DNA from: Myxococcales bacterium
Lineage (GTDB): Bacteria > Myxococcota_A > Polyangia > Palsa-1104
Direction of reading: 5' to 3'
DNA: 64,000 nt
Assembly: GCA_003170275.1 (NCBI GenBank)
Contig: PNAM01000049.1
Location: forward strand, 1-64,000
Position numbers and translations under genes: made by a program. Under the pieces are notes generated by a model. The model made no database searches. It was not told the origin of the DNA and saw only the letters and a list, made by a program, of their open reading frames with translations. Every line of letters starts with the position of its first letter. The stretch's first letter is position 1. Below, in pieces: positions 57,456-64,000 of this stretch.

Positions 57456-57754
57456 CAGTCTCTTTGGGTTCCGGCGTCCGGTTCGACGATCGAGGCGATG
57501 CTGGTGGGCGATGGGGCCCCAGCTTCGGAGCGGTGCATGACCCACAGCGGCAGGAGCACCACCACCGCGGCCACCGCCGCGAACCACCACAGCGACGAGC
57601 GGTCGGGCTGCGCGGGTCGGGCCAGCCGGCGCGGCGAAGGCGTGTCGCAAGCGGCCAGCACGCGGTCGGCGAAGCCCGGCGTGGGCGACGGCGCCTGCCA
57701 GACCGCGAGCAGCGCGTCGAGATCGAGCGGTCGATTCTTGTTATGGGCCTTCAT
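57455..57754 (-). CDS. Putative anti-sigma factor
   Basis: A 99-residue protein between an ECF sigma gene and its target. The N-terminal 55 residues are soluble (LDLDALLAVWQAPSPTPGFADRVLAAC), followed by one membrane helix (WWFAAVAAVVVLLPLWVM) and a short outer tail. This is the layout of membrane anti-sigma factors, but the zinc motif HxxxCxxC is absent. The assignment rests on position and topology. It overlaps the sigma gene by 14 bases. Confidence 0.7.
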   Translation of the reverse strand: MKAHNKNRPLDLDALLAVWQAPSPTPGFADRVLAACDTPSPRRLARPAQPDRSSLWWFAAVAAVVVLLPLWVMHRSEAGAPSPTSIASIVEPDAGTQRD

Positions 57755-58346
57755 CGTAGATCCCCGACAGAGCGGCCTTGAGCGCGGCGCGCGCGCGTGA
57801 CAGCCGTGATTTGACCGTGCCGAGATCGATCGCCAGCGCCTCGGCGATCGACTCGTAGGGAAGCCCGTGCACCTCGCGTAGGAGGAACGCCGCGCGATAC
57901 TCTGGCTGCAGCGCGTCGACCGCGCGCTCGATCGCGTGCGCCAGGCCGCGCCGCTCGATCTGCTCATCGGTGCGCGAGACGCCCGGCACCTCGAAGCCCG
58001 CCGCGTCGAGCGACTGCGTGCGCTCGGGCCGCCGGCGCAGCTCGTCGATCGCGAGGCGGGCCGCGATGGTGAAGATCCACGCCGACAGCTTGAGCCGCCC
58101 GTCTTCGCCGAAGCGCTGGAGGCCGTTGAACACGCGGACGAACGTCTCTTGCGCCAGATCCTCGACCAGCGCCTCGTGCCGGCCGCACAGGATCCGCCCG
58201 AGCAGCGCGAACACCGGCCGTTCGTAGCGCTCGACCAGCCGCCGGAACGCGCCCCGGTCGCCGCGAATCGCGCGCGCCATCGTCAGCTCGTCGAGCTCGA
58301 GCGGGTCGCTCGGGCGCTGCACGGGGACGACCTGGGCCTGGCTCAC
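57741..58346 (-). CDS. ECF RNA polymerase sigma factor
   Basis: A 201-residue group 4 sigma factor. Region 2 reads AFRRLVERYERPVFALLGRIL...VEDLAQETFVRVFNGLQRF...LSAWIFTIAARLAIDELRRR; region 4 reads LQPEYRAAFLLREVHGLPYESIAEALAIDLGTVKSRLSRARAALK. GTG 58346 is chosen because it follows a GGAAC-N16-CGTT promoter by 8 bases. An in-frame start further upstream would cover that promoter. Sigma, anti-sigma and GT39 form one operon. Confidence 0.92.
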   Translation of the reverse strand: MSQAQVVPVQRPSDPLELDELTMARAIRGDRGAFRRLVERYERPVFALLGRILCGRHEALVEDLAQETFVRVFNGLQRFGEDGRLKLSAWIFTIAARLAIDELRRRPERTQSLDAAGFEVPGVSRTDEQIERRGLAHAIERAVDALQPEYRAAFLLREVHGLPYESIAEALAIDLGTVKSRLSRARAALKAALSGIYDEGP

Positions 58347-58354
58347 AGCCAGTA

Positions 58355-58379
58355 AACGGTGGCGCCCGTCGAAAGTTCC
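58355..58379 (-). promoter_or_regulatory. ECF-type promoter, probably autoregulated
   Basis: GGAAC (58379-58375), exactly 16 bases, then CGTT (58358-58355) on the minus strand, eight bases before the sigma GTG. This is the layout of promoters read by ECF sigma factors, here ahead of an ECF gene. Confidence 0.55.
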
Positions 58380-58513
58380 CGCGCCCGGCCGGTTTCCCCA
58401 CATTCCAGCCGAATCCTACGCCGATCGGACGGCGGGGACAGTGACGGAAATGTCAGGTTTTCAGCGGTCGCGGCGCCCAAAAGGGTAATGGTTACGAGCG
58501 GCACCCGCCTTGC

Positions 58514-58519
58514 TACCCT
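58514..58519 (+). promoter_or_regulatory. -10 box before the MYXO-CTERM-like lipoprotein
   Basis: TACCCT, seven bases before ATG 58527, leaderless layout. The rest of the 180-base divergent gap (58347-58526) shows only the ECF promoter on the other strand. Confidence 0.4.
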
Positions 58520-58526
58520 CGAGGGG

Positions 58527-59690
58527 ATGGGCAAGCTGGCGGCCTGCACGTTCGCGCTCCTGGTGTCCGGCTGCAACACCGTCACGCTGGTCGACGACAT
58601 CGATCTCGAGCTCGACTTCAGCCCGCTGGTCGGCCCCTCGGACGACCTGCATTCGCCGTACGTGCAAGGCTCGTCGACCACCCTCTTCGTTCACAACACC
58701 GACAGCAGGCAAAAGCAGACCGGCTGGACGCTGGAAAGCTCCGCGCCGTCGGTGTTCTTCATCTCCAACGTCGCTCACGACAGCGACTCGGGCCGCTTGT
58801 CGGCGAGCGGCCAGGCGCTGGCGGCCGGCACCGCCGATCTGATCGTGCGCAACGAAGGCGGCGACATCCTGCGCCGGCAGCCGATCGACGTGAAGGTGCC
58901 CGATCGCGTCGAGCTCTTGGCGCACGGCCAGCTCCTCATCGGCCGCTCGGATCACGACGCCGACGTCACCGAGGCGCGCATCCAAGCCGGCGGCACCGCC
59001 ACCTACCTCGCGCGCTATTGGCTCGGTCCGCAGCAGCTCTACGGCAACGGCGCGCTCAGCGTGATGGCGCCGCCCGACGTGGACGGCCACGTCGAGCCGA
59101 CCTTCCTGTTCGAGAATCGCGACTGGCTGCAGCTCACGCCGGCCGACGTGGGCACGTTCACCGTCGATCTGTTGGTCGGCGGCACCACACCTACGCACGT
59201 CGCGGGTCTGACGCTGCAGGCGGTGCCGGCCAGCGACGTCACCTCGATTCGGATCCTCGGCATGGACGAGTCGCACGCGTCGAAAGGTCAGTGGCTGGTG
59301 GCGCTCGCGCAGGCCTCCGACGCGCAGTCGCGCACCGTGTTCGGCGTCGAGTACGAGTGGCAGATCGACGGCACCACGCAGCTCGGCCTCGGCGATCTGT
59401 ACCGCTACAAGTTCGATCCCAAGCTGCCCGTGATGTTGAGCGCGCACGTGGGCGGCATGTTCGCCGAGACGCCGATCCACTCCGGCGGCGGCTTCGTCGA
59501 CAGCACCAATAACGTCGGCTGCAGCTACACGCCGGGCGCTGCGCCGACCGCCGGCTGGCTCTTGCTGCTGCTGTTCTGGATCTATCCCTTGAGGATGTCG
59601 AGGTACATCCGGCAGCTCTTGTTGGCCGGATCTTCCGCCATCACCGACTCCCACTCGACGCGCGCTTCGTCCTTGCGCCCGAGGGAGTAG
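58527..59690 (+). CDS. Surface protein with lipobox and MYXO-CTERM-like tail, running on into the next gene
   Basis: A 387-residue exported protein. The N-terminus (GKLAACTFALLVSGC) has a lipobox; the body is beta-rich and Ig-like (PDRVELLAHGQLLIG, ASDVTSIRILGMDESHASKGQWLVALAQASD). Near the end NNVGCSYTPG, a hydrophobic WLLLLLFWIYP and RMSRYIR recall a MYXO-CTERM signal. The frame then continues about 30 residues antisense to the TPR gene, giving a 109-base overlap. The extra tail may come from loss of an earlier stop. Having both a lipobox and this tail is odd. Confidence 0.72.
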   Translation: MGKLAACTFALLVSGCNTVTLVDDIDLELDFSPLVGPSDDLHSPYVQGSSTTLFVHNTDSRQKQTGWTLESSAPSVFFISNVAHDSDSGRLSASGQALAAGTADLIVRNEGGDILRRQPIDVKVPDRVELLAHGQLLIGRSDHDADVTEARIQAGGTATYLARYWLGPQQLYGNGALSVMAPPDVDGHVEPTFLFENRDWLQLTPADVGTFTVDLLVGGTTPTHVAGLTLQAVPASDVTSIRILGMDESHASKGQWLVALAQASDAQSRTVFGVEYEWQIDGTTQLGLGDLYRYKFDPKLPVMLSAHVGGMFAETPIHSGGGFVDSTNNVGCSYTPGAAPTAGWLLLLLFWIYPLRMSRYIRQLLLAGSSAITDSHSTRASSLRPRE

Positions 59691-60286
59691 AGCGTCACGC
59701 CCAGGTTCACGCGCGCCGGCAGGAACTTGGGCGACTGCTGCTTGACCAGCTGGTACTCGTTGATCGCCGCTTCCTTGTCGCCCATATCGCGCAGCGTCGA
59801 GGCGAGCTTGGTGCGGATGTCGATGAACGTCGGGCACAGATCGAGCGCCTTGCGGTACTCGCGCGCGGCCTCCTCGTTCATGCCCACGCCGGCGTAGGCG
59901 TCGGCGGTGCGCGCGTGCATGTTGGCGATCTTGCCGCGCGCGAACGGATCGAGGTGGCTCGGCTGCGCGCGCGTCGACGCGATCGCCTTGGCGTACACGT
60001 CGCGCGCCTGCTGGTACTTGCCGAGATCGTTGTAGGTGACCGCCAGGTTGAGCGCGGCCTCGGTGTAGTTGGCGTTGATGCGCAGCGCCTCTTCGAACAT
60101 CTCCTGCGCCTGCGTGAACCGCCCCTGCCCGTGGTGGATCACGCCCAGCATGTTGAACATGTCGGCGAACCCGCGGTGCTCGCGGACGATCTGCACGAGG
60201 AGCGGCTCGGCCTTGTCGTACTCGTGGCCTTCGTAGTGCTCGCGGGCGAGGTGCATGAGCTGTCGCAGCCGATCATCTACTGGCAT
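59582..60286 (-). CDS. TPR protein
   Basis: A 234-residue protein of tandem tetratricopeptide repeats (for example AEPLLVQIVREHRGFADMFNMLGVIHHGQGRFTQAQEMFEEALRINANYTEAALNLAVTYNDLGKYQQARDVYAKAI). There is no signal peptide, so it is probably cytoplasmic. It follows bamD by 18 bases on the same strand with AGGGGG upstream. The last 109 bases are covered on the other strand by the neighbouring surface-protein gene. Confidence 0.88.
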   Translation of the reverse strand: MPVDDRLRQLMHLAREHYEGHEYDKAEPLLVQIVREHRGFADMFNMLGVIHHGQGRFTQAQEMFEEALRINANYTEAALNLAVTYNDLGKYQQARDVYAKAIASTRAQPSHLDPFARGKIANMHARTADAYAGVGMNEEAAREYRKALDLCPTFIDIRTKLASTLRDMGDKEAAINEYQLVKQQSPKFLPARVNLGVTLYSLGRKDEARVEWESVMAEDPANKSCRMYLDILKG

Positions 60287-60304
60287 TCCGAAGGATCCCC
60301 CTGC

Positions 60305-61108
60305 TCAAGACTTCGGTTTCTGCTTGTCGATGAATTGAATATACAGCCTGGCCTTGCCGGCGCGGTAGTCCTCCGGATATTCGCTGGCCAGCTTGTTGAA
60401 GATCTCGCGCGCGCGATCGCGCTGCTCCATCTTCAGATAGGTCTTGCCGAGCAGCATCAGCGTCTCGGCCTCGCGCTGCGCGCCCGGGTAGTCCTTGATC
60501 AGGCCCTCGAGCCGGCCGACCGCCGCGTACGGCTTGTCGCGATCGAGGTAGAAGCGCGCCACGTACAACTCGTGATCCGCCAGGCGCTTGACGCAGTCGC
60601 CGATCAGCTTGCGCGCCTTGGCCGCGTACGGGCTGTCGCCATATGCGTCGGCGAACGCGGTCAGCTCGCGCAGCGCGTCGAGCACCGGACCCTGGTCCTT
60701 CTCATACGACGGCGGCGTGAGGAACCAGTCGGACGGGATCTGGTTGTGGTAGGCCTCGCCGATCTTGTAGGCGGCGTAGCCGTCGAGCACGTGCTCGTGG
60801 CTGGGGTGCGCCTTCATGAATTGCTTGTAGCCGTCGATGGCCTCGGTGAACTTCTCGCGGCCGATGTTGGCGTCGGCGACGCCGAGCTCCGACAGGGTGG
60901 CCCACTTGGAGAAGCCGAAGTTGGACTTCACGTGCTGGAAGTACTGGATGGCGGTCAGCCAGTTGGTGCTCTTGAGCTCCTTCAGCCCGTATTCGTAGTT
61001 CTGCTGCGCGGTCGGGTAGAAGCTGGGCGCCGAGCGCAAGAAGTTCGCGGCCGACCCTTCGCACCCGATGAGCGTAATGAGGCATAGGAAGAGGGCAAAG
61101 GCGCGCAC
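60305..61108 (-). CDS. bamD: Outer membrane assembly lipoprotein BamD-like
   Basis: A 267-residue predicted lipoprotein (RAFALFLCLITLIGC, Cys16) made of TPR-type helical repeats, like BamD (YfiO) of the outer-membrane protein insertion complex: AQQNYEYGLKELKSTNWLTAIQYFQHVKSNFGFSKWATLSELGVADANI, then VARFYLDRDKPYAAVGRLEGLIKDYPG. GTG 61108 puts the signal peptide at the very start; a longer in-frame start would bury it. Confidence 0.85.
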   Translation of the reverse strand: MRAFALFLCLITLIGCEGSAANFLRSAPSFYPTAQQNYEYGLKELKSTNWLTAIQYFQHVKSNFGFSKWATLSELGVADANIGREKFTEAIDGYKQFMKAHPSHEHVLDGYAAYKIGEAYHNQIPSDWFLTPPSYEKDQGPVLDALRELTAFADAYGDSPYAAKARKLIGDCVKRLADHELYVARFYLDRDKPYAAVGRLEGLIKDYPGAQREAETLMLLGKTYLKMEQRDRAREIFNKLASEYPEDYRAGKARLYIQFIDKQKPKS

Positions 61109-61152
61109 GGCCCGCCTATCCTCGTGAACTATCCGCCCGGTGTCAACGAGTG

Positions 61153-61158
61153 TACGAT
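61153..61158 (+). promoter_or_regulatory. -10 box before the lipoprotein at 61166
   Basis: TACGAT, seven bases before ATG 61166, leaderless layout. It lies in the divergent gap to bamD. Confidence 0.4.
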
Positions 61159-61165
61159 CTGGCAC

Positions 61166-61894
61166 ATGGGTTCGACCCGACTCGGTCTCTTGGCGTTGTG
61201 CGCATTCGGTTGCGCGCATGGTCCGGCAACCACGCAGACCCGGCGCGAGACCGCGCTGGCGACGGCCGGCGCGCGCTGCTCGAACGGCGGCTGTACCTGC
61301 CGTCGCGTCGACGACTACGGCCGCTCGCAGGAGGGCGCCGCCGACGAGGGCGCGCCCGCGGCGGGCTCCAAGCGCTTCGAGATCCGCACCGGTCGCGGGC
61401 TCGACCCGGTGTCGATCACCGTCGAGGAGCTGGGCACGCTACAGAAGTCGACGCTGTCGCCGCAGCCGGCGTGCGGCTACATCGATCTCGCACCCGGCAA
61501 GCACAAGGTGCGGCTGCACGCGACCGCCACCAACCCCGAGGCGGGCATGGAGCCGGCGATCTTCATCAGCGAGTACGCCGAGGGCATGCAGAGCTGGTAC
61601 GACACCTTCGCCATGCGCTGCGGCGGGGACGCCAACGGCGTGTGCTCCGAGGGCCACATGCGCCAGTGGCAGGACGCCGCGCAGGCCACGCCGCGCGGGC
61701 TGTTCGATCCGTGCGGCTCCACCCGCATCGAGGGCATCCACTGGGACGGGCAGCGCGCGCCCAACACCGTCGGCAACGCGCAGCTCGCCGGGCTCGACGT
61801 GGAGCTGACTCTCGAGGTGTACAAGTTCGCCCCGCGCTTCCCGCACGGCGCGCCGACCTGCAAGGGGCCGACGCACGAAAAGCCGAACGAGTAG
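61166..61894 (+). CDS. Cys-containing lipoprotein, unknown
   Basis: A 242-residue predicted lipoprotein (STRLGLLALCAFGC, Cys15). The mature part has about nine further cysteines (CSNGGCTC, ACGYIDL, MRCGGDANGVCSEG, DPCGS, TCKG), likely disulfide-bonded, and beta-rich segments. No family recognised. It is one base before the next gene, with which it forms an operon. Confidence 0.78.
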   Translation: MGSTRLGLLALCAFGCAHGPATTQTRRETALATAGARCSNGGCTCRRVDDYGRSQEGAADEGAPAAGSKRFEIRTGRGLDPVSITVEELGTLQKSTLSPQPACGYIDLAPGKHKVRLHATATNPEAGMEPAIFISEYAEGMQSWYDTFAMRCGGDANGVCSEGHMRQWQDAAQATPRGLFDPCGSTRIEGIHWDGQRAPNTVGNAQLAGLDVELTLEVYKFAPRFPHGAPTCKGPTHEKPNE

Positions 61895-61895
61895 C

Positions 61896-62471
61896 ATGCG
61901 CGGGCTGGTCCTGGCCGCGCTGGTCGTCCTGATCGCGGGCGCCTCCTCGACGGCGCAGGCGGATACGGCCGGGGCGCGCTGGGTGCGCGAGCGCGGCTCG
62001 TTCGAGTGGATGACCGCGTCGGGCGGCTGGCGCACGGCGCTCCAGAGCAACACCCAGGTGCCGGGCTTCGACGCGCTCGGCGGCGGCACCGAGCTGGTGC
62101 TGGGCCTCGACGTGTACGGGCCGCTCGGGGTGGTGCTGACCGGACGCTTCCTGGGCGGGCTGCAGCGCGGCGACGAGTTCCTCGAGGGCCTGGGCGGCGT
62201 GGGGCTGCAGCTGCGGCTGTCGGAGACCGTGCGCGTGCGCGCGGGCGCGGCGGCGGGACAGGCTTCGAACAAAGACGACGTGGCGGTGCTGGTGGGCGGC
62301 TGGCTGGCGGGCTCGGTCGATCTGTTCGCGCTCGGCGGCGGGCGGCTGTCGATGGCGCTCTCGCTGCGGCTCGACGTCGACGGGCTGGTCGGCGCGACCA
62401 AGGTGGGGATTGACAAGCGGCTGCCCGATCAGTCGCTGGCGCTCGCGCTGGGGCTCGGGCTGCGCTACTGA
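61896..62471 (+). CDS. Predicted outer-membrane beta-barrel protein
   Basis: A 191-residue exported protein: signal peptide (RGLVLAALVVLIAGASSTAQA) then alternating polar/apolar strands rich in Gly and Leu (GTELVLGLDVYGPLGVVLTGRFLGGLQ, RLSMALSLRLDVDGLVG) ending in LGLRY, whose terminal aromatic residue suits Bam recognition. About eight strands. Function unknown. Confidence 0.72.
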   Translation: MRGLVLAALVVLIAGASSTAQADTAGARWVRERGSFEWMTASGGWRTALQSNTQVPGFDALGGGTELVLGLDVYGPLGVVLTGRFLGGLQRGDEFLEGLGGVGLQLRLSETVRVRAGAAAGQASNKDDVAVLVGGWLAGSVDLFALGGGRLSMALSLRLDVDGLVGATKVGIDKRLPDQSLALALGLGLRY

Positions 62472-62474
62472 TCC

Positions 62475-62503
62475 TTGACATCTCGCAACGCAGCGACGAC
62501 GCT
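62475..62503 (+). promoter_or_regulatory. Promoter of mnmG
   Basis: Perfect -35 TTGACA (62475-62480), 17 bases, then GACGCT (62498-62503), eight bases before ATG 62512. Confidence 0.5.
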
Positions 62504-62511
62504 CCGCCGTG

Positions 62512-64000
62512 ATGTACGACGTGATCGTCGTCGGAGCGGGTCACGCGGGCTGTGAAGCGGCGCTCGCTTCCGCGCGCCTCGGCCGGCGCACGCTGCTGCT
62601 CACCGGCAACCTCGACACGATCGGGCAGATGTCGTGCAACCCGGCGGTCGGCGGCGTCGGCAAGGGGCACCTGGTCAAGGAGATCGAGGCGCTGGGCGGC
62701 GCGATGGCGCGGGTCACCGATCAGGCGGGCATCCAGTTCCGCCGGCTGAACCTGTCCAAGGGCCCGGCGGTGCGCGCGACCCGCGTGCAGTGCGACAAGG
62801 CGCGCTATCGCGCGGTCATGCGCGCCACGCTCGAGGCGCAGCCGGCGCTGTTCGTCAAACAGTACGAGGTCGATCAGCTCCTCGTCGAATCGGGGCGGGT
62901 GGCGGGCGTCGGCACCACCATCGGGCTGACCTTCGCCGCGCGCGCGGTGGTGCTCACCACCGGCACGTTCTTGCGCGGGCGCATCCACGTCGGTGCGGCG
63001 CAGCACGACGGCGGGCGCGCAGGCGAGCCGCCGTCGCGCGGGCTGTCGGCGTCGCTCGAGGCGCTCGGCTTTCCGCTCGCGCGCATGAAGACCGGCACGC
63101 CGTGCCGCCTCGACGGGCGCACCATCGATTGGAACGGGCTCGCGTCGCAGCCGGGCGACGTGCCGGTGCCGCGCTTCGCCGACGACGGTCCCGCGCCGCC
63201 GCTGCGCCAGGTGCCGTGCCACGTCACCTACACCACCGCCGCCACGCACGAGCTGGTGCGCGCGAACCTGCATCGGTCGCCGCTCTACGGTGAACGGCGC
63301 GCCATCACGGGCGTCGGGCCGCGCTACTGCCCGTCGATCGAGGACAAGGTGGTGCGCTTCGCCGACAAGCCGCGCCATCAGATCTTCCTGGAGCCCGAGG
63401 GCCTCGAGACCTCCGAGGTGTATCCGAACGGGATCTCCACCAGCCTGCCGGTCGACGTGCAGCAGGCGATGGTGCGCACCATCCCCGGCCTCGAGCGCGC
63501 CGAGTTGGTGCGGCCGGGCTACGCGGTCGAGTACGACTATTGCGATCCGCGCGAGCTGTCGGCCACGCTCGAGACCCGGCGGGTGCGCGGCCTGTACCAC
63601 GCGGGGCAGCTCAACGGCACGTCGGGCTACGAAGAGGCGGCCGTCCAGGGCCTGATCGCGGGCGCCAACGCCGCGCTCGCGCAGCTCGATCGTGAGCCGC
63701 TGGTGCTCGGACGGGACGTCGCGTACGCGGGCGTGCTGGTCGACGATCTGACCCTGCGCGGCACCGACGAGCCGTATCGCATGATGACCTCGCGCGCCGA
63801 GCATCGCCTGATGCTGCGCGAGGACAACGCCGACGAGCGGCTCACCCCGCTCGGACGCCGCCTCGGGCTGGTCGACGACGAGCGCTTCGCCGCGTTCTGC
63901 GCGCGCCGCGACGCGCTCGCCCGCGAGCTCACGCGGCTGAACGAGACCATGATCTCGCCGACCGCGGCGACCAACGATCGGCTGGCGGCGATCGACACCA
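62512..64000 (+). CDS. mnmG: tRNA uridine-5-carboxymethylaminomethyl modification enzyme MnmG, 3' end missing
   Basis: The first 496 codons of MnmG (GidA), the FAD enzyme that with MnmE modifies U34 of tRNAs. Motifs are [14 protein letters not shown] (FAD), [24 protein letters not shown], the conserved Cys in [58 protein letters not shown] and [19 protein letters not shown]. About 120 C-terminal residues lie beyond base 64000. It is not frameshifted in the part seen. A GTG one codon upstream is possible. Confidence 0.95.
   Translation, partial: MYDVIVVGAGHAGCEAALASARLGRRTLLLTGNLDTIGQMSCNPAVGGVGKGHLVKEIEALGGAMARVTDQAGIQFRRLNLSKGPAVRATRVQCDKARYRAVMRATLEAQPALFVKQYEVDQLLVESGRVAGVGTTIGLTFAARAVVLTTGTFLRGRIHVGAAQHDGGRAGEPPSRGLSASLEALGFPLARMKTGTPCRLDGRTIDWNGLASQPGDVPVPRFADDGPAPPLRQVPCHVTYTTAATHELVRANLHRSPLYGERRAITGVGPRYCPSIEDKVVRFADKPRHQIFLEPEGLETSEVYPNGISTSLPVDVQQAMVRTIPGLERAELVRPGYAVEYDYCDPRELSATLETRRVRGLYHAGQLNGTSGYEEAAVQGLIAGANAALAQLDREPLVLGRDVAYAGVLVDDLTLRGTDEPYRMMTSRAEHRLMLREDNADERLTPLGRRLGLVDDERFAAFCARRDALARELTRLNETMISPTAATNDRLAAIDT

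Overview
The window is 64 kb of very GC-rich, tightly packed bacterial chromosome with strong G/C bias at third codon positions. It most resembles Myxococcota (the former Deltaproteobacteria myxobacteria). The reasons are two surface proteins with a C-terminal Cys / hydrophobic helix / Arg-cluster tail of the MYXO-CTERM kind, many lipoproteins of unknown function, a large Cys-rich lipoprotein, a Ser/Thr kinase with a TPR-like tail, and a truncated NtrC-like regulator. I saw no rRNA, tRNA, CRISPR, insertion sequence or prophage. No gene-free stretch exceeds about 180 bases.

Layout. 1-7569 (minus): a partial complex I operon nuoE-F-J-K-L-M-N, lacking G, H and I, with nuoN cut by the window edge. 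7676-11912: Cys-rich lipoprotein, HEAT lipoprotein, membrane protein and a MYXO-CTERM beta-propeller. 11928-20711: dusB with a Fis-type regulator, amidotransferase, START protein/mobA/GST operon, dapF, an SDR with two small membrane proteins, and a SpeE-like protein. 20708-27128 (minus): GGDEF, DUF1232, multi-GAF histidine kinase, lipoprotein, anmK and kdsC. 27202-33753: a small secreted protein, then a four-gene coupled cluster (cytochrome c lipoprotein, 775-residue lipoprotein, multi-pass membrane protein, YVTN/di-haem peroxidase). 33814-42422: Mpo1-like protein, ABC exporter, cupredoxin, ClC channel, hemF, metallo-hydrolase, lipoprotein and kinase. 42373-53292: TonB-fused receptor, vWA lipoprotein, two DUF3857 proteins, membrane protein and exbB-exbD-tonB. 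53442-64000: truD, ChaN-like lipoprotein, GT39 glycosyltransferase with ECF sigma and putative anti-sigma, MYXO-CTERM-like lipoprotein, TPR protein, bamD, two envelope proteins and mnmG (cut by the window end).

How it fits together. Much of the content serves the envelope: respiration, TonB energy transduction, lipoproteins, outer-membrane assembly, cell-wall recycling (anmK, dapF) and LPS or glycan modification (kdsC, GT39). Operons are held together by 1-28 nt start/stop overlaps. Many first genes have a TANNNT -10 box only 5-9 nt before the start codon, which suggests leaderless mRNAs. At several divergent junctions one short symmetrical element appears to supply the -10 for both directions. 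The least described parts are the 27.6-33.8 kb cytochrome/lipoprotein cluster, the NuoL with a PKD-like tail, the dead AAA+/Fis protein behind dusB, and the mirrored leaderless promoters.
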